From NCBI RefSeq assembly GCF_037039395.1, contig NZ_CP146241.1:124001-188000 (forward strand): 64,000 nucleotides of DNA. The letters run 5' to 3'. A program made the translations under genes and the position numbers. The DNA comes from Agrobacterium vitis. Lineage in GTDB: Bacteria > Pseudomonadota > Alphaproteobacteria > Rhizobiales > Rhizobiaceae. Under the pieces are notes generated by a model, which saw only the letters and a program-made list of their open reading frames with translations, searched no databases and was not told where the DNA came from. Shown here piece after piece: positions 1 through 11,751 of the stretch (position 1 is its first letter; every line of letters starts with the position of its first letter).

Positions 1-1
1 G

Positions 2-43
2 CAATTGTTCGATCCGCAGACCGAGCGGTCGATCCTCTACTGA
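2..43 (+). CDS. C-terminal tail of a probable UgpC/MsmK-like sugar ABC ATPase (cut by window edge)
   Basis: Thirteen codons read QLFDPQTERSILY and end in TGA just before the next gene. The pattern (L/H)xFDxxT resembles the extreme C-terminus of UgpC/MalK-type carbohydrate ABC ATPases, whose last residues commonly read HLFDxxTG. The complete ATPase further right in this window ends with a related HRFDEAG segment. An ATPase here would fit the downstream membrane protein and solute-binding protein. Only the tail is visible, so the family call is an inference. Confidence 0.45.
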   Translation, partial: QLFDPQTERSILY

Positions 44-55
44 CAGGACAACACG

Positions 56-766
56 ATGCAATGGTTGGAGGCCATCTGGACGAAAGAGGGAAAGGGCATC
101 GCCAAGGATGCGCCGAAGCGCACCGGCCTTGCGCTGTTTTGCGAGATCATCGGGCGCGAATGGTGGGAACTGGTCAAGCTCAACCTTCTGTTTCTGGTGG
201 CCGCGCTGCCCATCGTCACGCTGCCCGCTGCGCTCTTTGCCACCGCCAGTATTTGTCGCTCCATGGTAGAGGACCGCAACGTCTATCTGTTGCGTGATTT
301 CATCGAAGCCTTTCGTCGCTATTTGGTCGTGGCAACGGTGTGGGGTCTGGCAACCGCTCTGGCACTGTGGATTGGTTTTTGTGCCATCGCAGCCTATGGC
401 GCCCAAGTGCGCGACAGCCTGATCTACGCGGGGCCCCTGGCTGTCAGCCTTGTCGCAACCGGTTTCGTGGGCGTGTGGTCGGCGCATTTCATTGTGCTTG
501 CGGTGATGAGCAAGCGTGGTGTCCTGGAGATCCTGCGGCTATCGGCGCTGGCAACGCTTCTGCGGCCCTTGCCGACGGTGGCGGCGCTGATGTTTGTCGC
601 AGCACTCTGGCTTGTGCATGTGCTGCTCTACCCGGTTTCCGTCTTCATGCCGGCAATGATCAATTTTTCACTTGGCATGTTCGCTATTTCATTCGGCGCG
701 CATCGGGCGGCGGTAATGGTTCTGACCAGGCCTGATGCGGCGTATCGGACGACGAAAATATTATAG
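56..766 (+). CDS. yesL: YesL family (DUF624) membrane protein
   Basis: A 236-residue integral membrane protein. A short hydrophilic N-terminus is followed by hydrophobic segments at about residues 43-63, 91-117, 124-150 and 173-215. The opening (LFCEIIGREWWELVKLNLL) and the LPAAL..A segment match the DUF624/YesL family, which is often encoded inside carbohydrate ABC transporter operons for complex or uronic oligosaccharides. Its molecular role is not established. It starts 12 bases after the preceding stop and lies 48 bases before the solute-binding protein gene, so it is very likely co-transcribed. I infer a helper role in uptake of the same sugar. Confidence 0.8.
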   Translation: MQWLEAIWTKEGKGIAKDAPKRTGLALFCEIIGREWWELVKLNLLFLVAALPIVTLPAALFATASICRSMVEDRNVYLLRDFIEAFRRYLVVATVWGLATALALWIGFCAIAAYGAQVRDSLIYAGPLAVSLVATGFVGVWSAHFIVLAVMSKRGVLEILRLSALATLLRPLPTVAALMFVAALWLVHVLLYPVSVFMPAMINFSLGMFAISFGAHRAAVMVLTRPDAAYRTTKIL

Positions 767-814
767 GCAGCGCTGGGAGGCACTGTCGAGGAAACACTCA
801 GGGAGGAGAACAGA

Positions 815-2095
815 ATGTACAGGCAGAAATTTGGGATATCGCTGACCATTGCCACTGCGGCTCTGGGAATGGCCACCGTCATGGCAGGCGGTGCGTTCGC
901 ACAATCGGCAGCCCCCGTCACCTTGAAATGGGCGTTGTGGGACTGGGACAAGGTGGCCTATTACAAGCCGCTGATCGAAGCCTATCAGGCAAAACATCCG
1001 AATGTGAAATTCGAGCCGGTGGATCTTGGTTCGCAGGACTACACGCAGATGATTGCCACCCAGCTGACCGGTGGCGCCAAGGATATCGATGTCGTCACCA
1101 TCAAGGACGTGCCGGGTTACGCGACCCTGGTGCGGGCCAACTCTATCGGCGATCTCTCGGGCTTCATGACCGAGCAGAAGATCGACAAAGCTGGATATGG
1201 CGGGCTTATCGAGGAACTGAGCATCGACGGCAAGGTCTATGCCCTGCCCTTCCGCTCCGACTTCTGGGTGGTCTATTACAACAAGGATATCTTCGACAAG
1301 GCAGGCGTTTCCTACCCGACCAATGACATGACCTGGGCGCAGTTCGATGAGATCGCCGGAAAATTGAAGGGTGGCATGGGGGTCAACAAGACCTATGGCG
1401 CATTGCTGCACACATGGCGTTCGGCCGTTCAGCTTCCAGGCATCATGGATGGTCAGCACACGCTGGTCGGCGGTGATTACGCCTTTCTGAAGCCCTGGTA
1501 CGCGCGGGCGCTGAAGCTTCAAAAGGAAGGAGCGATCCCGTCCTATGCATCGCTGAAAACCTCCAATACCCACTATTCGGCACTGTTCTTCAACGGGACG
1601 GTCGGCATGCTACCGATGGGCACCTGGTTTATCGGCACCCAGATCGCCAAGGTAAAGTCCGGCGAATCCAAGAGCAAGAACTGGGGTATCGTCAAGTTCC
1701 CGCACCCGGACGGCGTTGCAGCCGGCACCACGGCGGCGCAGATTGCGGCCCTTTCGGTCAATAACAACTCAGCCCACAAAGACGTGGCGCTCGACTTCAT
1801 CAAGTTCGTGACTGGACCTGAGGGCGCGGCAATCATTGCCGATACGGGAACTCTGCCCGCAGTGCGCACAGACGATGTCAGCACCAAGATCACCTCGCTG
1901 CCCGGCTTCCCACAGGACGAAAACAGCAAGGCGGCGCTTAAAGCCGGCAAGTCCTATCTGGAAATGGCGGTCAGTCCCAATGCGGCAAAAATCGAGGTCG
2001 TGCTGAACCGTGTGCATGACGCGATCATGACAGACAACACGTCTATCGACGATGGCCTGAAGGAGATGAACGACGGTGTGAAGGCGATCAAATAG
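815..2095 (+). CDS. Carbohydrate ABC transporter periplasmic substrate-binding protein
   Basis: A 426-residue family-1 extracellular solute-binding protein. An N-terminal signal peptide runs to an AFA-Q type cleavage site near residue 30. Typical motifs follow: the LKWALWDWD opening, YALPFRSDFWVVYYNKDIFD, and a C-terminal alpha-helical lobe with GPEGAAI. There is no lipobox cysteine, so a soluble periplasmic protein is expected. GGAGGAG lies about 7 bases before the ATG. It should bind an oligosaccharide and deliver it to permeases encoded upstream of the window. The substrate cannot be read from sequence; the DUF2264 and acyltransferase neighbours point to an acidic or acylated sugar only by inference. 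Confidence 0.88.
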   Translation: MYRQKFGISLTIATAALGMATVMAGGAFAQSAAPVTLKWALWDWDKVAYYKPLIEAYQAKHPNVKFEPVDLGSQDYTQMIATQLTGGAKDIDVVTIKDVPGYATLVRANSIGDLSGFMTEQKIDKAGYGGLIEELSIDGKVYALPFRSDFWVVYYNKDIFDKAGVSYPTNDMTWAQFDEIAGKLKGGMGVNKTYGALLHTWRSAVQLPGIMDGQHTLVGGDYAFLKPWYARALKLQKEGAIPSYASLKTSNTHYSALFFNGTVGMLPMGTWFIGTQIAKVKSGESKSKNWGIVKFPHPDGVAAGTTAAQIAALSVNNNSAHKDVALDFIKFVTGPEGAAIIADTGTLPAVRTDDVSTKITSLPGFPQDENSKAALKAGKSYLEMAVSPNAAKIEVVLNRVHDAIMTDNTSIDDGLKEMNDGVKAIK

Positions 2096-2109
2096 TCCAC
2101 AACAAGCCT

Positions 2110-2137
2110 GGCCGCAGGTTCACACCTTCCTGCGGCC
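2110..2137 (+). terminator. Intercistronic hairpin after the binding-protein gene
   Basis: Perfect 9-bp arms GGCCGCAGG and CCTGCGGCC with a 10-base loop, starting 15 bases after the solute-binding protein stop. No U-run follows, so it is more likely a 3' mRNA stabiliser or partial attenuator that raises binding-protein expression than a full terminator; the next gene continues on the same strand. Confidence 0.55.
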
Positions 2138-2169
2138 AATTCATTCAAAATAGTTCATGGATATCGATT

Positions 2170-4017
2170 GTGGTTTACGATCCAGCCCAGGCCAATCCGC
2201 TCTACGGCAACCCGTTGCGCAGCCGCGACGATGTGGCGAAAGCTCTGCTCGACCTGTTCACGCCGCTCCTGCCCTATTTTTCGCAAGGCGGCGCACGGGT
2301 AAGGCTTGGCGCATCCGGCGCGATCTTCGATCATGCAGCTGCCGATCTCGAAGGCTTTGCCCGGCCGCTTTGGGGCATCGCTCCCTTTGTGGCGGGCGGT
2401 GGCGATTTTCCGCATTGGGACCTTTACCGACGTGGCCTGACCCATGGCACCGATCCGCAACACGAAGACTATTGGGGCGACGTCTCTGATCGCAATCAAC
2501 GGCTGGTGGAGCTCGCCGCCATCGGCTTTGCACTCGCCATGGTGCCGCAGCATATCTGGGAGCCTCTGGACGATGCCGCCAAGACCACCATCTCAGCCTA
2601 TCTGCTCAAGGCTAGAGATCGCGAGTACGTCGATAACAATTGGAAATTCTTCCGCGTTCTGGTCGATCTGGGACTGGAGCGGGTTGGAGTAGAATTCGAC
2701 CACACCAAGACCATTGCCTATCTCGATGAGCTGGAAGGATTCGATATCGGTGATGGCTGGTACCGCGATGGGCCGGTGCGTCGGGTGGACCACTACATTC
2801 CCTTTGCCATGCATTTTTACGGGCTGATTTATGCCGTCCTTGCCAATGACGACGAGGCCCGCAAAACCCGTCTTCGCGACCGCGCAACGGTCTTTGCCAG
2901 GGATATCCGCCATTGGTTCGGCCCGGATGGTGCTGCGCTCGCCTTCGGGCGCAGCCAGACCTACCGTTTTGCCGCTGGCGGTTTCTGGGGCGCGCTTGCC
3001 TTTGCAGATCTTGATGCCCTGCCATGGGGTGAGATCAGGGGCTATTACATGCGCCATATCCGCTGGTGGTCGGCATTGCCGATTGCCGACCGCGATGGCG
3101 TGTTGTCCGTCGGTTATGGCTATCCCAATCTGCTGATGAGCGAAAGCTACAATTCGCCCGGTTCGCCCTATTGGGCGCTGAAATTCTTTCTCCCGCTGGC
3201 CCTGCCCGCCAATCATCCGTTCTGGCTGGCGCAGGAAACCGAAGCGCCGTCCTTCAATGCGCCTGTGCCGCTCGAAAAGCCGGGCATGGTGGCTATGCAC
3301 ACCCCGGGCAATGTCGTCATTCTCGCCTCGGGCCAGGAACATGACAAGATGCGCGGCTCCAACGAGAAATACGCCAAATTCGTCTATTCGACGCGCTATG
3401 CCTTCAATATCGAGGCCAATGATCGTCATTTCGATGCGGCAAGTTTTGATGGGATGTTGGGCCTATCGGATGACGGCGTGCATTTTAGGATGCGCGAGAC
3501 GCTTGAAGAGGCGATGATTGCCGATGACAGCCTCTATTCCCGCTGGAAACCCTGGGCGGATGTGACCGTCGAAACCTGGCTCGTGCCGCGAAATCCCTGG
3601 CATATCCGCATCCATCAGATTGCAACGCCGCGCAGCCTGATGACCAGCGAAGGTGGCTTTGCCATTGCCCGCGCCGACTTCAACCGCGACCGTATGGAAG
3701 AAAGCGCTGGCCGCGCGGTGTGGTTTGGGCAAACGGACATCAGCGCCATTGTCGATCTATCCGACCACCAACGCACCGGTCGCGCCCATGTGCCGATTGC
3801 CAATACCAATCTTTTATGGGCAAAAACCAATCTGCCGCAATTGCGTGGCGCAGTCGAACCGGGTCAAACCGTGCTGGTGACGGCAGCCTTCGCCTTGCCG
3901 CTGGGAGGTGAAGCAGACGAGGCCCTTGCTAACCCGCCCGCCTGCCCTGATCTCGAGGCCTTGGAGCAACAGTTTCGAGAGTCTGGACGCCGGGTCGCGG
4001 CCTTCGATATCGGCTGA
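2170..4017 (+). CDS. DUF2264 domain-containing protein
   Basis: A 615-residue protein starting at GTG. The N-terminal 350 residues are Trp/Tyr/Gly rich with blocks typical of DUF2264: NPLRSRDDVAKALLDLF at the start, then WGIAPFVAGGG, DGWYRDGP and YHIPFAMHFYGL-like segments (here DHYIPFAMHFYGL), and FGRSQTYRFAAGGFW. The shape suggests an (alpha/alpha) toroid followed by a beta-rich C-terminal half, like many polysaccharide-processing enzymes. No function is established that I can name. There is no signal peptide, so it should act in the cytoplasm on an imported oligosaccharide. The start is set by the family's N-terminal NPLxSRxD motif; no in-frame ATG lies upstream. It ends 5 bases before the acyltransferase gene. 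Confidence 0.8.
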   Translation: MVYDPAQANPLYGNPLRSRDDVAKALLDLFTPLLPYFSQGGARVRLGASGAIFDHAAADLEGFARPLWGIAPFVAGGGDFPHWDLYRRGLTHGTDPQHEDYWGDVSDRNQRLVELAAIGFALAMVPQHIWEPLDDAAKTTISAYLLKARDREYVDNNWKFFRVLVDLGLERVGVEFDHTKTIAYLDELEGFDIGDGWYRDGPVRRVDHYIPFAMHFYGLIYAVLANDDEARKTRLRDRATVFARDIRHWFGPDGAALAFGRSQTYRFAAGGFWGALAFADLDALPWGEIRGYYMRHIRWWSALPIADRDGVLSVGYGYPNLLMSESYNSPGSPYWALKFFLPLALPANHPFWLAQETEAPSFNAPVPLEKPGMVAMHTPGNVVILASGQEHDKMRGSNEKYAKFVYSTRYAFNIEANDRHFDAASFDGMLGLSDDGVHFRMRETLEEAMIADDSLYSRWKPWADVTVETWLVPRNPWHIRIHQIATPRSLMTSEGGFAIARADFNRDRMEESAGRAVWFGQTDISAIVDLSDHQRTGRAHVPIANTNLLWAKTNLPQLRGAVEPGQTVLVTAAFALPLGGEADEALANPPACPDLEALEQQFRESGRRVAAFDIG

Positions 4018-4022
4018 GTGCC

Positions 4023-5660
4023 ATGAGCATGGATGACCAAGTAAACGAGGACGAAGCATCCTTGCGCCGCCACCGCCTCAATATCCTCACCTGGGAGCGG
4101 AACGGGCAGGATATCGAGAGCGCGGCCCATCAGGCACGGCTTCGCCAACTCCAGACCTATGCCGGCGCAATATTTTCTCCAGGTGCTTATGTGGCGGAAA
4201 AAGCTGAAATCCATACCGACAGGCTGGTGATGGGCGCTTGCTCCTGGATTGCCGGTCACGCGCTGGTGCGTGGCGATGTCGAGCTTGGCGAAAACGTTTC
4301 GATCAATGCCTATGCCTGTATCTCTGGCCGGGTACGGGTGGGAAATGGTGTGCGGATTGCCTCTCATGTCTGCATTGTCGGCTTCAATCATGGCTTCGAT
4401 GATCTCGAAACACCAATCTATCGCCAGCCATTGACATCGCTTGGCATCGAGATCGGTGACGATGTCTGGATCGGCGCCAATGCGGTCATTCTGGATGGCG
4501 CCCGGATCGGCAGCGGTGCAATTATCGCCGCCGGTGCCGTGGTCTCAAAACACATCCCACCACAGGCCATTGCGGGCGGCGTACCGGCCCGCGTGCTGCG
4601 GATGCGCGGCAAAGACACGGCGTCTACCCGCAAAACCGAGGTGGTCGAGACAGCGCTTGCCGCGATCGATGCTGCCGCTTCCGCTGATTGGCGAGCGGTG
4701 GTGGAGCGATATCGTATCGGAGATGATTACGGCGCGCCGGATGCAAGCGGCAAGCCCGTTACCAGCATTCGCCATCTCTGCGACGCCATCGAAATTGCCG
4801 CTGCCTTCGGTGATATCGGCTCGATATTCGATGTCGATGCCACTACAGCCCGCCTGCAAGCCATTCAGGACCCGGAAAGCGGGCTTTTCCCGGACCCTTA
4901 TCGTGAAGCGCAACAGGTTCTGCATCACGATCCGATTGCCTTGTACAATGTACTGGCGGTTGGATATGCCCTTGAATGCCTGGGATCAGCGCCACTCCAC
5001 CCCTTTCGGTTTATCGAACGCATGAGTGCAGGCGATCTCGTGCAATGGCTGGATGGGCTGCCTTGGCAAACACGCGCCTGGCATTGCGGAGCGACCGTCG
5101 ACGCCATTGCAACGGCCTTGCACTTCAACGGCCTCTATTTTGATGCAGGAGCTAACCGGCACCCCTTGTTTGGCTGGCTGAGCCTGAATTGCAATCCAGC
5201 ATCCGGCCTTTGGGGTGCAAAAACACCGGATGGCGGGCTGCTGCAGCCGATCAATGGTTTTTACCGGCTGACGCGCGGCGCCCATGCGCAATTTGGCATA
5301 CCGGTTCCTTATCCAGATGCCACCATCGATTCCGTTATCGCCAATTACCGGGCTCATGACGGAGTTCGTGGGCAAGGTTTCAATGCCTGCAATCTGCTCG
5401 ATACGATCCACCCGCTGCTGCTTTGCCTGAAACAAACACCTCATCGTCGCAAGGAGGCGATGGAGATCGCAACCGATATCATTCTGCAACTGTCGACGCG
5501 GTGGGAAAGCGGGCAAGGCTTTGCCTTCGCAGATGGTCATCGGCCCGGGTTGCAGGGAACTGAAATGTGGCTTGCTACCTGTTGGCTTGCAGCCGAACTG
5601 CTGAACCTCTCGAGCAGTCTGTCATTCAAGCCACGGGGCATTCACTTGTACCGCGCGTGA
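4023..5660 (+). CDS. Hexapeptide-repeat acyltransferase fused to a long C-terminal domain
   Basis: A 545-residue protein. Residues about 55-195 form a left-handed beta-helix acyltransferase of the maltose/galactoside acetyltransferase (LbetaH) type: repeated [LIV]GxxxxI turns, the FNHGFDD loop that places the catalytic His, DDVWIGANAVILDGARIG, and the AGVPARVLR ending (here GGVPARVLRMR). The remaining ~330 residues look helical, with a segment IQDPESGLFPDPYRE recalling alpha/alpha-toroid repeats; I do not recognise this part. Stand-alone relatives of the N-terminal domain are about 180-200 residues, so the fusion is notable. It follows the DUF2264 gene by 5 bases and probably acylates a sugar in the same pathway. 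A second ATG two codons in is an equally good start. Confidence 0.75.
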   Translation: MSMDDQVNEDEASLRRHRLNILTWERNGQDIESAAHQARLRQLQTYAGAIFSPGAYVAEKAEIHTDRLVMGACSWIAGHALVRGDVELGENVSINAYACISGRVRVGNGVRIASHVCIVGFNHGFDDLETPIYRQPLTSLGIEIGDDVWIGANAVILDGARIGSGAIIAAGAVVSKHIPPQAIAGGVPARVLRMRGKDTASTRKTEVVETALAAIDAAASADWRAVVERYRIGDDYGAPDASGKPVTSIRHLCDAIEIAAAFGDIGSIFDVDATTARLQAIQDPESGLFPDPYREAQQVLHHDPIALYNVLAVGYALECLGSAPLHPFRFIERMSAGDLVQWLDGLPWQTRAWHCGATVDAIATALHFNGLYFDAGANRHPLFGWLSLNCNPASGLWGAKTPDGGLLQPINGFYRLTRGAHAQFGIPVPYPDATIDSVIANYRAHDGVRGQGFNACNLLDTIHPLLLCLKQTPHRRKEAMEIATDIILQLSTRWESGQGFAFADGHRPGLQGTEMWLATCWLAAELLNLSSSLSFKPRGIHLYRA

Positions 5661-8107
<2,447 letters not shown>

Positions 8108-8188
8108 TGGCCCCGACGTTCAAGCCTGTCAATATGGCTTGAGACGACCATCTTTGTAAGGCTCGATTGACGGCTCCATGGCCGTATA

Positions 8189-8217
8189 CCTCCACCCGCG
8201 ACGGACGCGGGTGGAGG
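8189..8217. terminator. Bidirectional hairpin between convergent genes
   Basis: Perfect 12-bp arms (CCTCCACCCGCG / CGCGGGTGGAGG) around a 5-base loop, placed between the 3' ends of the chemoreceptor and the oppositely oriented ABC ATPase. A clear U-tract is lacking on either strand, so termination efficiency is uncertain, but its position fits a shared terminator. Confidence 0.6.
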
Positions 8218-8266
8218 ACCCTTGCAGGCCCTGCGGCTTGTTTAAGACGAAGATGCGCTCACGCTT

Positions 8267-9277
8267 CTATGTGCGCTTTTGAATTGACCTACCGGCCTCA
8301 TCGAACCGGTGAAGGCATCCCTCCATCGGCTTGACGCTGACGATATCGCCGGTCCTTGGCTCATGGCTGCCGCTGGTGCGGATCAGCAGCTTTCCATAGA
8401 GAGCGGAGTCGATAGTCATGAACGTATCGCTTCCAAGGCATTCCGCAGCCACGACGGGACCGCCCCAGGCGTCATGGTCTTGCGAAAGCACCAGATGCTC
8501 TGGTCTTACACCAATGGTTTTTGCGGCGTATTGCTGGGCCGCCTCGCCCGATACGAGATTCATTTGTGGCGAGCCAATGAAGGCAGCAACAAAGAGATTG
8601 GCTGGCCTGTGATAAAGCTCCAACGGCGTTCCCAACTGCTCAAGGACACCCTTATTGAAAACGGCAATCTTATCCGCCATGGTCATGGCTTCCACCTGAT
8701 CATGCGTGACGTAAATGGTTGTCGCATTCAACCTTTTCTGTAATTCCCGTATTTCCGAGCGCATTTGCACCCGCAGCTTGGCATCGAGATTGGAGAGAGG
8801 TTCATCGAACAGAAAAACCTTGGGGTCTCGGACAATAGCCCTGCCCATGGCAACGCGCTGACGCTGCCCGCCTGAAAGAGCTGCGGGTTTGCGCTTCAGG
8901 TATGGTTCCAGACCCAGGACCTCAGACGCCTTTGCCACGCGCGCATTGATGTCTGCCACAGAATGCCCCGCGAGCTTGAGGGCAAAACCCATGTTCTCGG
9001 CCACTGTCATATGCGGATAGAGCGCATAATTTTGAAACACCATGGCAATGTCGCGTTCGCGTGGGCTGAGGTCATTGATGCGGACACCATCAATGAAAAT
9101 ATCGCCACTGGTGACCTCTTCCAAACCAGCGATCATCCGTAGGAACGTCGATTTTCCGCAGCCGGATGGTCCAACCAGCGCCAGGAATTCCCCGTCCCCG
9201 ACCTCAAGATCCACACCGTGGATGACCTCCAAGGCCCCGTAATGCTTGCGTAAATTTTCAATCCGCACCACAGCCAT
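8267..9277 (-). CDS. ugpC: UgpC/MsmK-type carbohydrate ABC transporter ATP-binding protein
   Basis: About 336 residues. Walker A is GPSGCGKST, the signature is [10 protein letters not shown], Walker B is [16 protein letters not shown], and the H-loop follows as TIYVTHDQ. The C-terminal third is the regulatory OB-like domain (IGVRPEHL) of MalK/UgpC ATPases, which energise two-permease sugar importers. The start is [14 protein letters not shown], because GGGAGGAAATC precedes that ATG; a start 12 codons upstream would include the ribosome-binding site. It is divergent from the binding-protein and permease genes and almost certainly their ATPase; the spacing leaves about 180 bases for a shared control region. 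The symbol denotes family, not substrate. Confidence 0.88.
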   Translation of the reverse strand: MAVVRIENLRKHYGALEVIHGVDLEVGDGEFLALVGPSGCGKSTFLRMIAGLEEVTSGDIFIDGVRINDLSPRERDIAMVFQNYALYPHMTVAENMGFALKLAGHSVADINARVAKASEVLGLEPYLKRKPAALSGGQRQRVAMGRAIVRDPKVFLFDEPLSNLDAKLRVQMRSEIRELQKRLNATTIYVTHDQVEAMTMADKIAVFNKGVLEQLGTPLELYHRPANLFVAAFIGSPQMNLVSGEAAQQYAAKTIGVRPEHLVLSQDHDAWGGPVVAAECLGSDTFMTIDSALYGKLLIRTSGSHEPRTGDIVSVKPMEGCLHRFDEAGRSIQKRT

Positions 9278-9461
9278 GATTTCCTCCCAGACAAATCGCT
9301 TGACGCAAAACAAAAGTGATTTAATCTATTTCTTGCATTCAGGGAAGATGCCTGTTGGAGGAGACAGCGGGTCTCGGATGATCACGCAGGCGGAGGCTTG
9401 CCCGCGATTGAGGGTTTTAACGCATGGCACTCAACGGCATGCGACTTTGGGAGGAAGGTAC
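9278..9461. promoter_or_regulatory. Divergent control region of the alpha-mannoside-type ABC system
   Basis: This interval separates the ATPase gene from the binding-protein operon. TTGACG at 9300-9305 followed after 16 bases by TAATCT at 9322-9327 is a plausible sigma-70 promoter reading rightward. One or both ROK regulators encoded downstream may act here. The promoter call is by eye only. Confidence 0.35.
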
Positions 9462-10757
9462 ATGAAAAAGAACAGGCATGCGTTGACGCTTGTCGCACTG
9501 TTGGTCGCCCCGGCGGGTGCGAATGCCAGTGACATGATCACCGGCGACACGGTTGGCCCGGCTGACGCGCCCAATAAAATGACATTCCGCATGACAACCG
9601 ACGGCCCGCGCAACAATGATCCGGTCGTGGCTGAAGGCTATGGTAAGCTGTTCAATCAGTTTATTGCCAAGCACCCCGGCTGGCGCATTGAATTGCAGAT
9701 GATGACGGGGGATATCAGCCAGGAACAGGCCCGCATGGTCGAGCAGGCCAAATCCGGCAATGCGCCCGATTGCGCGGCCGTGGACTCCTTCGTGCTGCCT
9801 GTTTTCAAAAAAGCCGGCGTGCTGAAGTCCTTCTCGCCCTATTTTACCAAGGAAGAGATTGACCAGCTTTTCCCCTTCATTCGCGAGGGCGTTACCGGAG
9901 CTGACGGCCAGATTTATGCCTGGTGGTGGTCGACCGATCTGCGGGTTCTCTATCGCAACAAGGAGATCGTTCCCGATGCGCCGCAGACATGGGACGAGAC
10001 CAAAAAGGCCGCGCTGCACTCCGTGAAAGAGGGCATGGAAGGCATTCTGTTCAACGGCTCGCGCTATGAAGGCACCACTTTCGACTGGCTGGCCAATTTC
10101 TGGGCTGAGGGTGGCAAGCTGGTCGATGAGAGTGGCAAGCCGATCTTTGGCGAAGGTGCTGAGCGGGAAAAATTCGTCAAGGCAGTGAATTACTATCGCG
10201 ACCTGGTAGAGTCAGGTGCTGCTCCCAAGCGGGTGGCCACCATTGGCAATTATGATGATTTCAATGCCGCCGCTGCCGCTGGCACCACGGCGCTGTTTGT
10301 CGGTGGAAATTGGCAATACGGGCAGTTGCAAGCCGCTCTTGAGCCGGAAGAACTGGCCAAATGGACCTTCTCGCCCCTGCCCGGACCCACCAAGGATCAG
10401 CGCTCGACCGGCACGGGTGGCTGGACGGTTGCCTCTTTTGCCTCCGATCCGGCAAAAGTGAAAATGTGCGCCGATCTGGCTCGTGATGTCTATATGGGGC
10501 CTGCCAATGAGGTTCAGGGGCAGCTGCCAACCCGCGCAGACCTCTATGAAAAATACAAAATCTTCTCCTCTGATATCAACAAGGCTTTCTCAGAGGCACT
10601 GAAAGTCGGTCAGGCCCGGCCTGGTGCGCCGGTCTATCCTGAAATCTCCAATCAGATCCAGATCATGATGGGCAAGGTGCTGACGGGAACGCAAGCCACG
10701 GATGCGGCTGTCGATGAAGCCTTCAAAGCGTCGCTTGCGGCATTTGACCGCCATTAA
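9462..10757 (+). CDS. Carbohydrate ABC transporter substrate-binding protein
   Basis: About 431 residues. A cleavable signal peptide (MKKNRHALTLVALLVAPAGANA) is followed by a family-1 solute-binding fold: GKLFNQFIAKHPGW, the binding-cleft segment GQIYAWWWSTDLRVLYRNKEI, and a C-terminal lobe. The start at 9462 follows a strong GGGAGG site; the open frame extends 72 codons upstream but would overlap the divergent ATPase gene and lose the signal peptide. It is the first gene of an operon with two permeases and a GH38 alpha-mannosidase, so an alpha-mannose-containing oligosaccharide is the likely ligand (inference from context). Confidence 0.88.
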   Translation: MKKNRHALTLVALLVAPAGANASDMITGDTVGPADAPNKMTFRMTTDGPRNNDPVVAEGYGKLFNQFIAKHPGWRIELQMMTGDISQEQARMVEQAKSGNAPDCAAVDSFVLPVFKKAGVLKSFSPYFTKEEIDQLFPFIREGVTGADGQIYAWWWSTDLRVLYRNKEIVPDAPQTWDETKKAALHSVKEGMEGILFNGSRYEGTTFDWLANFWAEGGKLVDESGKPIFGEGAEREKFVKAVNYYRDLVESGAAPKRVATIGNYDDFNAAAAAGTTALFVGGNWQYGQLQAALEPEELAKWTFSPLPGPTKDQRSTGTGGWTVASFASDPAKVKMCADLARDVYMGPANEVQGQLPTRADLYEKYKIFSSDINKAFSEALKVGQARPGAPVYPEISNQIQIMMGKVLTGTQATDAAVDEAFKASLAAFDRH

Positions 10758-10770
10758 CCGCCTCTTGAGA

Positions 10771-10794
10771 CTGCGGAGCCAAAGGGCTCCGCAG
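10771..10794 (+). terminator. Intercistronic hairpin after the binding-protein gene
   Basis: Perfect 10-bp arms CTGCGGAGCC / GGCTCCGCAG around the tetraloop AAAG, 13 bases after the stop and about 30 bases before the first permease start. No U-tract follows. It probably stabilises the upstream transcript or lowers readthrough so that binding protein exceeds permease. Confidence 0.6.
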
Positions 10795-10827
10795 CGCTTT
10801 GTGGTTTGAATCCAAAAGGTGCACTCC

Positions 10828-11751
10828 ATGGCAACAATCAGCTTGCAGGCAGGCAAACAGACGGGTGCTGTCCAAAGCCGTCACCGACCGAAGGCAGCGC
10901 CCTGGCTTATGCCGCTGATTTTGGTGCTCGGCATTTTCTACCTTTATCCGGTGCTGGATGTGGTGCGCCTTGCCTTCACCAAAGCCACCCTGCTCGGGGA
11001 TGATGGTGGCTATACCATCACAACATTGATCAACACGCTGACCCGTGCAGAAATCCCGCAGATCCTGTGGGTCACGCTCACTTTCACGGCTGGGTCGGTT
11101 CTGGCACAGCAACTCTTTGGCCTTGTGATCGCATTAGTCGTGGTGCGGGCGGAAAAGCGTGGTCTGTTTGGGGCGACAATCCTGCGAACCACGGCGCTGA
11201 TTGCCTGGGTGGTGCCGGGCATTGCGGGCGGCATTATCTGGAAAATGCTGTTTAACGAAGCTCCATTTGGCGGGTTGAACAGCCTGCTCAGGCTTGTGGG
11301 AGCTGGGCCCGTACAATGGCTCTCCGATCCCAACCTCGTGATGTGGTCGGTGGTTTTGTCGAATGTCTGGCGCGGAACCGCCTTTTCCATGGTGGTGATG
11401 TATGCGGCCATCAAGGCGATTGATCCGGTGCTTTACGAGGCATCGGCTGTGGATGGGGCGCGGGCCGATCAGCGGCTTCGCTATGTCACTCTGCCCCAGT
11501 TGAAATCGGCCATTCTGGTCAACCTGATTTTGATCACCATCCAGACCCTCAACACCTTCGATGCGATCATCTCGCTCACCGGTGGCGGACCGGGACGGGC
11601 GACCGAAGTGCTGTCGCTCTATACGTTCAATGTGGTGTTTCGCAATTATGATCTTGCGGCGGGCGCTGCGCTCTCCATCCTCATGCTGGTGATCTCGCTG
11701 ACGCTCGCCTTGATCTATGCCGCCTTCCTGCCGAAGGGAGATGACCAATGA
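10828..11751 (+). CDS. Carbohydrate ABC transporter permease (MalF/UgpA-like)
   Basis: About 307 residues with six hydrophobic segments. The first is near residue 25-45 (LMPLILVLGIFYLYPVLDVV). The cytoplasmic EAA loop reads YEASAVDGARADQRLRYVTLPQLK, the ATPase contact site of MalF-type permeases, and the conserved SLTGGGPGRATEVLSLY segment follows. The ATG at 10828 is preferred (AAAGGTG 7 bases upstream) over an in-frame GTG three codons earlier. Its stop overlaps the next permease start by 4 bases (ATGA), indicating translational coupling. Confidence 0.87.
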   Translation: MATISLQAGKQTGAVQSRHRPKAAPWLMPLILVLGIFYLYPVLDVVRLAFTKATLLGDDGGYTITTLINTLTRAEIPQILWVTLTFTAGSVLAQQLFGLVIALVVVRAEKRGLFGATILRTTALIAWVVPGIAGGIIWKMLFNEAPFGGLNSLLRLVGAGPVQWLSDPNLVMWSVVLSNVWRGTAFSMVVMYAAIKAIDPVLYEASAVDGARADQRLRYVTLPQLKSAILVNLILITIQTLNTFDAIISLTGGGPGRATEVLSLYTFNVVFRNYDLAAGAALSILMLVISLTLALIYAAFLPKGDDQ

